Assembly: GCA_947440715.1 (NCBI GenBank)
Contig: CANETI010000169.1
Location: 1 to 6,018 of the forward strand
DNA from: Planctomycetota bacterium
GTDB lineage: Bacteria; Planctomycetota; UBA11346
DNA: 6,018 bases
Direction of reading: 5' to 3'
Numbering within the stretch: the first letter of the stretch is position 1; each line of letters starts with the position of its first letter. Below, one piece after another: positions 1-3,753 of the stretch. Made by a program: the position numbers and the translations under genes. Below the pieces are notes generated by a model. That model saw nothing but the letters and a program-made list of their open reading frames with translations. It was not told the origin of the DNA and made no database searches.

Positions 1-712
1 GAATACGTGGCATGCCATTTTCAGGTCCACCCGGTTCCATTTTTTTATCGGTGGCTTTTGCCGGCTTTTTTCCTGGTGCCTCAGTTCCTTCAGCCGGAGC
101 ATCCGTGGGCATGACCGCTAAATCACCTTCGCCAATCGTATAACGATGTTCGACTCCACGTGGATCCAAAAACGTTGCTAAATTATTATTATCAATCGCA
201 ACCAAGGTCCATTCAGCCGCTTTTTCGCCTGGCGCCATACGAATAGACACCTCTGCATCTGGCATGCGCACCAATAAAGCCTGATCATTTCCAGCACCAA
301 CAAAACCAAACACCACCGGTGCATCAGCTGGAGCTGGTGACAATTTAGGTAAAACTAATTTGGCGCGCGGCTGCTCGACTACATCAACTGGCGGACGCGG
401 AGGTTTAATTTTAGCAATAGTGACTGGTATGGTTGGCTCTGGTTTCACTGGTTTACGTGAAGGATTCAGCATTCCCCTTTCAGCTAAGCGCAAATTATAC
501 GGCACAAATGGATTGTCATCATTTACATAAAAACTGGTAAAGACATCTATCTTAGGCACCGAAGCCACCAAATTACTGATGTCAGCACCTTTCCAGGATG
601 GACGACCAGGATCCACGATTTCGGGGGAGCTAAAAGCCCACCACGCCACTGACGCCAGCAACACACCGCCAGCAGCCAACGCAACCATTGGTTGAGCATT
701 AAGGACGGGCAT
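1..712 (-). CDS. PilP/GspC-like inner-membrane protein with HR-type domain (3' end outside window)
   Basis: The frame is open from an ATG at 712 to the left edge, giving 237 codons with no stop, so the C-terminus is missing. Residues 9-28 are a hydrophobic membrane segment ending in a WWAF aromatic patch, so this is a bitopic protein with most of its mass in the periplasm. A Pro/Lys-rich linker (about 80-130) follows. A compact beta-rich stretch at 133-197 (VVFGFVGAGNDQALLVRM, then a 'PGE' turn, 'WTLVAID' and 'RYTIGEG') resembles the homology region shared by PilP and GspC, which contacts secretin N domains. A Lys/Pro/Gly-rich tail begins near 203. Residues 67-72 read NPFVPY. It has a membrane anchor rather than the lipobox usual in proteobacterial PilP, which is closer to GspC. 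The gene overlaps the PilO-like gene by 14 bases. The start is uncertain: GTG at 766 has a better ribosome site, and ATG at 688 is also in frame. The family call is inferred from fold pattern and position. Confidence 0.72.
   Translation of the reverse strand, partial: MPVLNAQPMVALAAGGVLLASVAWWAFSSPEIVDPGRPSWKGADISNLVASVPKIDVFTSFYVNDDNPFVPYNLRLAERGMLNPSRKPVKPEPTIPVTIAKIKPPRPPVDVVEQPRAKLVLPKLSPAPADAPVVFGFVGAGNDQALLVRMPDAEVSIRMAPGEKAAEWTLVAIDNNNLATFLDPRGVEHRYTIGEGDLAVMPTDAPAEGTEAPGKKPAKATDKKMEPGGPENGMPRI
122..316 (-). other. HR-like domain of the PilP/GspC-like protein
   Basis: Residues 133-197 form a run of short alternating hydrophobic strands with Gly turns. This is the pattern of the small beta domain that PilP and GspC use to bind the periplasmic N domains of their secretin. 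The assignment rests on pattern and gene context; no alignment was possible. Confidence 0.5.
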
Positions 713-766
713 AAAAAACTGGCTTTCCGCTACCTGAGCCGCTGCTAGCAGAACCGCGCGATCCAC
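699..766 (-). promoter_or_regulatory. Start region of the PilP/GspC-like gene inside the PilO-like gene
   Basis: Two in-frame starts lie upstream of the membrane helix: ATG at 712 (overlap 14 bases, weak GGAAAG about 10 bases upstream) and GTG at 766 (overlap 68 bases, AAGGA seven bases upstream). An in-frame TGA just upstream of the GTG limits the gene to these choices, or to ATG at 688, which has no purine-rich site. Confidence 0.5.
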
Positions 767-1589
767 TGCTCATTCCTTGAAAGGCCAGCGGATCTTTCGC
801 TCGTTCTTCTTCACTAATGAAACGCATGGCGGCTAACTGGAATTCCGCATCCAATTGCGAAATATCATCCTTCGGCGTGGCGTTATCGCTCTTAATCGAG
901 AAACCACGCAGAATCAAAGGGTAATCCGTTTTCTTGCCATCCGTATGCGAGACCTCACTAATGCGATGCAGAATCCATAAAATATCTTTCAGGCCACCGC
1001 GCACCTGCAAAGTGATGGGGTATTCACGCACCAGCACGGGACGCGAAACTGGACCGGTATCAATCGCCGGCAATTGCATCACGGAAAATTTTTCCAATGG
1101 GGCTGGCGAATCGAGCGCAATACCAACTAATTTTTCCGTCACCTGCAACATCGTCATCAAATACGGCGCCTCGCGGTCGTCGGGAACTTTGGGGTCGGCC
1201 CCAAAACCAATATTGTCATCATAGACAATACGTCTGGCAGCAGCTTTTTCGCGCAGACGCTGACGTACTTCAGTAAATTTTCGCTTAAATAAATAACCCG
1301 GTTGTGGCTCACTTGCCGGTATCGTGTAGTATTCAGCTAATTCAAAACGCGTGTCTAATTTCAATTGTTCGATGGTTTCACGCAATTTTGTATTTGCCTC
1401 TAACTGTCGCTGCACATGCGTGCGCATGTCTTCACGACCTTCGCTGGCCAATTTTTCCTTTTCCGTTTGGGCTTGAGTTTCTAATTCGCCGCCGTCCGAA
1501 ATAGAAAATATCGCAATGAGCGCCGCCACGGTTATACCAGCCAACACTAACCAACCTTTTTGTTCTTCTTTTTCTACCGCTGGAATCAT
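699..1589 (-). CDS. PilO/GspM-like bitopic inner-membrane pilus/secretion platform protein
   Basis: The product is 296 residues. A short charged cytoplasmic N-terminus (MIPAVEKEEQK) precedes one membrane helix at about 12-30 (GWLVLAGITVAALIAIFSI). A charged, heptad-like helical stretch at about 35-80 is probably coiled coil. A mixed alpha/beta periplasmic region follows. Its segment YPITLQVRGGLKDILWIL near 190-207 matches the 'strand, Gly, helix' pattern of the ferredoxin-like PilO/GspM core, and further strands occur near 225-232 and 247-257. The C-terminus is a Ser/Gly tail (272-288) before VFYARP. PilO pairs with PilN in the inner membrane and sets the spacing of the pilus alignment complex. 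The ATG overlaps the PilM-PilN stop in an ATGA, and a weak AGGT lies just upstream. At 296 residues it is longer than typical PilO (about 200). By topology and context it also resembles the Akkermansia Amuc_1100 type of pilus-like protein; that is inference from memory. Confidence 0.75.
   Translation of the reverse strand: MIPAVEKEEQKGWLVLAGITVAALIAIFSISDGGELETQAQTEKEKLASEGREDMRTHVQRQLEANTKLRETIEQLKLDTRFELAEYYTIPASEPQPGYLFKRKFTEVRQRLREKAAARRIVYDDNIGFGADPKVPDDREAPYLMTMLQVTEKLVGIALDSPAPLEKFSVMQLPAIDTGPVSRPVLVREYPITLQVRGGLKDILWILHRISEVSHTDGKKTDYPLILRGFSIKSDNATPKDDISQLDAEFQLAAMRFISEEERAKDPLAFQGMSSGSRGSASSGSGSGKPVFYARP
726..773 (-). repeat. Ser/Gly low-complexity tail of the PilO-like protein
   Basis: Residues 273-288 read MSSGSRGSASSGSGSG, a flexible, probably unstructured tail. 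The same DNA contains the ribosome-site-like AAGGA and the possible GTG start of the downstream gene, so the tail's base sequence may be doing two jobs. Confidence 0.6.
1586..1589 (-). promoter_or_regulatory. ATGA start/stop overlap, PilM-PilN to PilO-like gene
   Basis: The PilO-like ATG overlaps the PilM-PilN TGA by four bases. A weak AGGT lies about six bases upstream of the ATG. This is a classic translational-coupling junction that would keep the membrane partners near equal amounts. Confidence 0.8.
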
Positions 1590-3751
1590 GGCTTACCTAT
1601 TTCCACGGTTTTCTGATTGCTCGTAATCGCGCTCAATTCCGTGGGCTGAAAGAAGAAGCGTAACTTAAACGGGAAACGTCCGGCTTCAACGATCGTGGTG
1701 GTCGGCGTTTTAGGCGCGCGTGGAGAAGTCGTATTCTTTACCTGGTTTTTAACTTCTCCGTGGTCAATAACATGCTGCACCACGCGACTATCACGGAATA
1801 ATTTTGACCCGTTCGCATCTGGTTTCCACGCATCAAGTGCCGCTTTGTACGTTTCGAAAAAATTGTTTAGCTCAATGTCCGTTTTCTTTTCGTCAAATTT
1901 AACGAGGCCCGTCACATCTATTGCACCGCGATCAATCACGGTGTCCCGACGGCCGCCGGTCGTCTGCGTATTTGTTGGGCGCAGCGATATCATTCCGCGT
2001 GTTGCATCAGCGGGATTGCTGACGCCGCTATCCTTGCCCACTTCCACCGTTTCCAGCGTGGTAATCCACAGTTCTTTTGAATTATCCGTTTGCTCTTTGA
2101 GTGCACGAATCGTGAATAATAAATCGCGGCCAGCAAAAATACGGCCAGCAATCGCGCGCAAATCTTCCGACAACCCTTCGCGTTCCTGTTGCAGGTCATC
2201 TAATTGTTTTTTTAACTCATCATAATGAGTTTGAAACTCGGTATAGGACTCAATGTTTGCTTGTGCTACTTCTTGATTATTCAACATAGTCCAACCAGCT
2301 AACACCGCTGCGAATAACACGCTAGCCGCCGCCACATACGGCCACATTAAACGTGAGCGCCACAGCCGTTTAATCTGCAAGGAATCCGGTGTCAAATCTA
2401 AGCGAACAGTACCAGGAATCGTATTGGCTGCGGCAATCGCCAGACCAATTGCGGTTGCAAATACGTGTGGGCGATCAGGTGCCTTACCCGTCAGCGCATC
2501 ACAAGGGTCGAAGCGCTTAACCGGCATATTAAAACGGCGTTCCAAATACGCCTCTAATCCATCTAAACTCGCGCCGCCTCCGGTGAGTAATACTTTAGTA
2601 ACATTCAATTGGCGGGCATGAATTTGCGTTCGGAACCACGCCAATGAACTCGCTAACTGACCATAAAGCGATTCCGCAACTTTAGTTAGTTCTGGCCCCA
2701 ATACACGACTGGCAATTTGCTGGGTGGCGAATCCTCGCTCGGTAACTGCCACCGATTCCAGCGCTTCAAACGGAAATGAGGTTGTGCCGACTGATGGCGC
2801 TGGATTATTTTCTGATGGCAGCGTGTCTGACATCATCAGATCTAATTGAGGAACGGCAGCCGATGACGCATTTGACACGGCGTTTGGCAATTGATGTTCA
2901 TCATCTTCTAATTGTAAACCACCTGTCGGATCTGCATCAAGATCCAATTCGAATTTGTTCTGCGCTACGGTGTTTGCTGGTGTGGTTGCGCGCTCTTCGG
3001 CAGTCGTTGGCGCACGTACGGCAGTGCGACCAATCGCTGCACCAACGGCTGTAATTGGCGAGGCTGAGTCCTCTCCGGATATTTTTTTTTGTTCAGCTAA
3101 ACCAATGGCCTTGCTATCGCCGCCACTCAACGCTTCAGTAAACGTATCGCCACCAATGGCTAATTGACGACAGGCAAGTAGTCGACGATCACCAAATAAA
3201 ACGACGTTGGTCCGCGCAGATCCAATATCGACCAACAAGGCCATCTCATCATCTTGCACCGGCGGCAATGGCACCGTGATGTTGTAAACCGCAGCTGAAG
3301 CGGCATGCAGAATGGGATCACCAATGCCAACAGCCGTTAAATCTAGGATGGCTTCGTGGGCACGCGTCGGGTGCGTTAAAATACAGCAGTGAATTAATTC
3401 ATCACTTGCCAATGGTACCGGAAAGGAATCCGCTGCTAATTCGCTGGCTTCAATGGCCTGTAATAATTCCAAACGTAGCAGACGTTGGAGACGATCTGGT
3501 GGTAGTGGAATAGTTCCCACGTACCGCACTAACGTGTCGAGATCACTAATCGACACGACTGGGGAATGGCCTAGTGGTACTTGTTTTTGGATGTCCTTAA
3601 CCACTGCTCGCAATGGCCGCGGTGTGCCGTCTTCATCTAAACGGGGAATTTCAGCATGCGCCACGATGGCATACGAACGTCCCTCGCGGCGCAGTGCCAC
3701 GGCACGCACCGTATGATGACCGACGTCCAAACCAACGAAGGTTCGCGCCAT
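1586..3751 (-). CDS. pilM: PilM-PilN fusion protein (GspL-like): actin-fold ATPase joined to bitopic membrane protein
   Basis: The product is 721 residues, about twice the size of PilM. Residues 1-441 are the PilM half. They carry an actin-family phosphate-1 motif VGLDVGHHTVRAV (6-18), phosphate-2 LLVDIGSARTNVVLF (172-186), the AIGLAEQKK helix (215-223), and adenosine motif VLLTGGGASLDGLEAYL (387-403). The half ends in FATAIGLAIAA (431-441), the usual PilM C-terminus. An acidic low-complexity insertion of roughly 110 residues (about 225-335) interrupts it. From 445 a PilN half begins with VRLDLTP (449-455), resembling the PilN 'INLLP' peptide that binds PilM. A membrane helix follows at about 469-488, then a coiled coil (about 495-535) and a periplasmic alpha/beta region closing with FPFKLRFFFQP. 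Separate PilM and PilN are the norm in pili; a fused form matches GspL of type II secretion. The ATG overlaps the secretin stop (TAATG). The actin fold and fusion are clear; ATP hydrolysis is not shown. Confidence 0.9.
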   Translation of the reverse strand: MARTFVGLDVGHHTVRAVALRREGRSYAIVAHAEIPRLDEDGTPRPLRAVVKDIQKQVPLGHSPVVSISDLDTLVRYVGTIPLPPDRLQRLLRLELLQAIEASELAADSFPVPLASDELIHCCILTHPTRAHEAILDLTAVGIGDPILHAASAAVYNITVPLPPVQDDEMALLVDIGSARTNVVLFGDRRLLACRQLAIGGDTFTEALSGGDSKAIGLAEQKKISGEDSASPITAVGAAIGRTAVRAPTTAEERATTPANTVAQNKFELDLDADPTGGLQLEDDEHQLPNAVSNASSAAVPQLDLMMSDTLPSENNPAPSVGTTSFPFEALESVAVTERGFATQQIASRVLGPELTKVAESLYGQLASSLAWFRTQIHARQLNVTKVLLTGGGASLDGLEAYLERRFNMPVKRFDPCDALTGKAPDRPHVFATAIGLAIAAANTIPGTVRLDLTPDSLQIKRLWRSRLMWPYVAAASVLFAAVLAGWTMLNNQEVAQANIESYTEFQTHYDELKKQLDDLQQEREGLSEDLRAIAGRIFAGRDLLFTIRALKEQTDNSKELWITTLETVEVGKDSGVSNPADATRGMISLRPTNTQTTGGRRDTVIDRGAIDVTGLVKFDEKKTDIELNNFFETYKAALDAWKPDANGSKLFRDSRVVQHVIDHGEVKNQVKNTTSPRAPKTPTTTIVEAGRFPFKLRFFFQPTELSAITSNQKTVEIGKP
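1589..2419 (-). other. PilN-type half of the fusion (membrane helix, coiled coil, periplasmic domain)
   Basis: Residues 445-721 have PilN layout: a short cytoplasmic peptide with RLDLTP, a transmembrane helix at about 469-488 (MWPYVAAASVLFAAVLAGW, bases about 2288-2347), a charged heptad-like helix, then the periplasmic region. At about 277 residues it exceeds a typical PilN of roughly 180-200. The excess falls in Thr/Lys-rich loops near 572-605 and 665-690. No stop, ribosome site or fresh start separates it from the PilM half. Confidence 0.75.
2747..3079 (-). other. Acidic, Ala/Thr/Ser-rich insertion inside the PilM actin-like domain
   Basis: Residues about 225-335 lie between the AIGLAEQKK helix and the ESVAVTERGF helix, which in ordinary PilM are separated by only a short loop. 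The stretch is rich in A, T, S, P and acidic residues (for example FELDLDADPTGG and LQLEDDEHQLP) and has no evident fold, so it is probably a disordered cytoplasmic loop. Exact boundaries are approximate. Confidence 0.65.
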
Positions 3752-3753
3752 TA
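3749..3753 (-). promoter_or_regulatory. TAATG stop/start overlap, secretin to PilM-PilN
   Basis: The secretin TAA and the PilM-PilN ATG share one base. Upstream there is only GC-rich sequence and no AGGAGG-like site, which suggests that translation of PilM-PilN depends on ribosomes finishing the secretin. Confidence 0.75.

Noticed and set aside
699..712. TAATG at 697-701 as the start of the last gene
   Set aside because: The ATG in this TAATG opens a different frame, giving Trp/Cys-rich sequence that stops after about 50 codons. The frame from 712 stays open for 237 codons with sensible topology.
934..1504. Two plus-strand open frames (96 and 66 codons) opposite the PilO-like gene
   Set aside because: Their composition is Cys/Arg/Ile-rich without domains, and they sit antisense to a gene with clear topology and coupling. 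Chance frames.
2207..2213. A7 run on the coding strand as a programmed frameshift site
   Set aside because: It encodes the ELKKQL part of a coiled coil and has no evident following stem-loop or upstream stimulatory site; a shifted frame gives no recognisable domain.
1695..2225. 176-codon plus-strand open frame
   Set aside because: It lies wholly antisense to the PilM-PilN fusion, is Ser/Cys/Arg-rich with no recognisable domain, and has no evident ribosome site. It is a shadow of the real gene.
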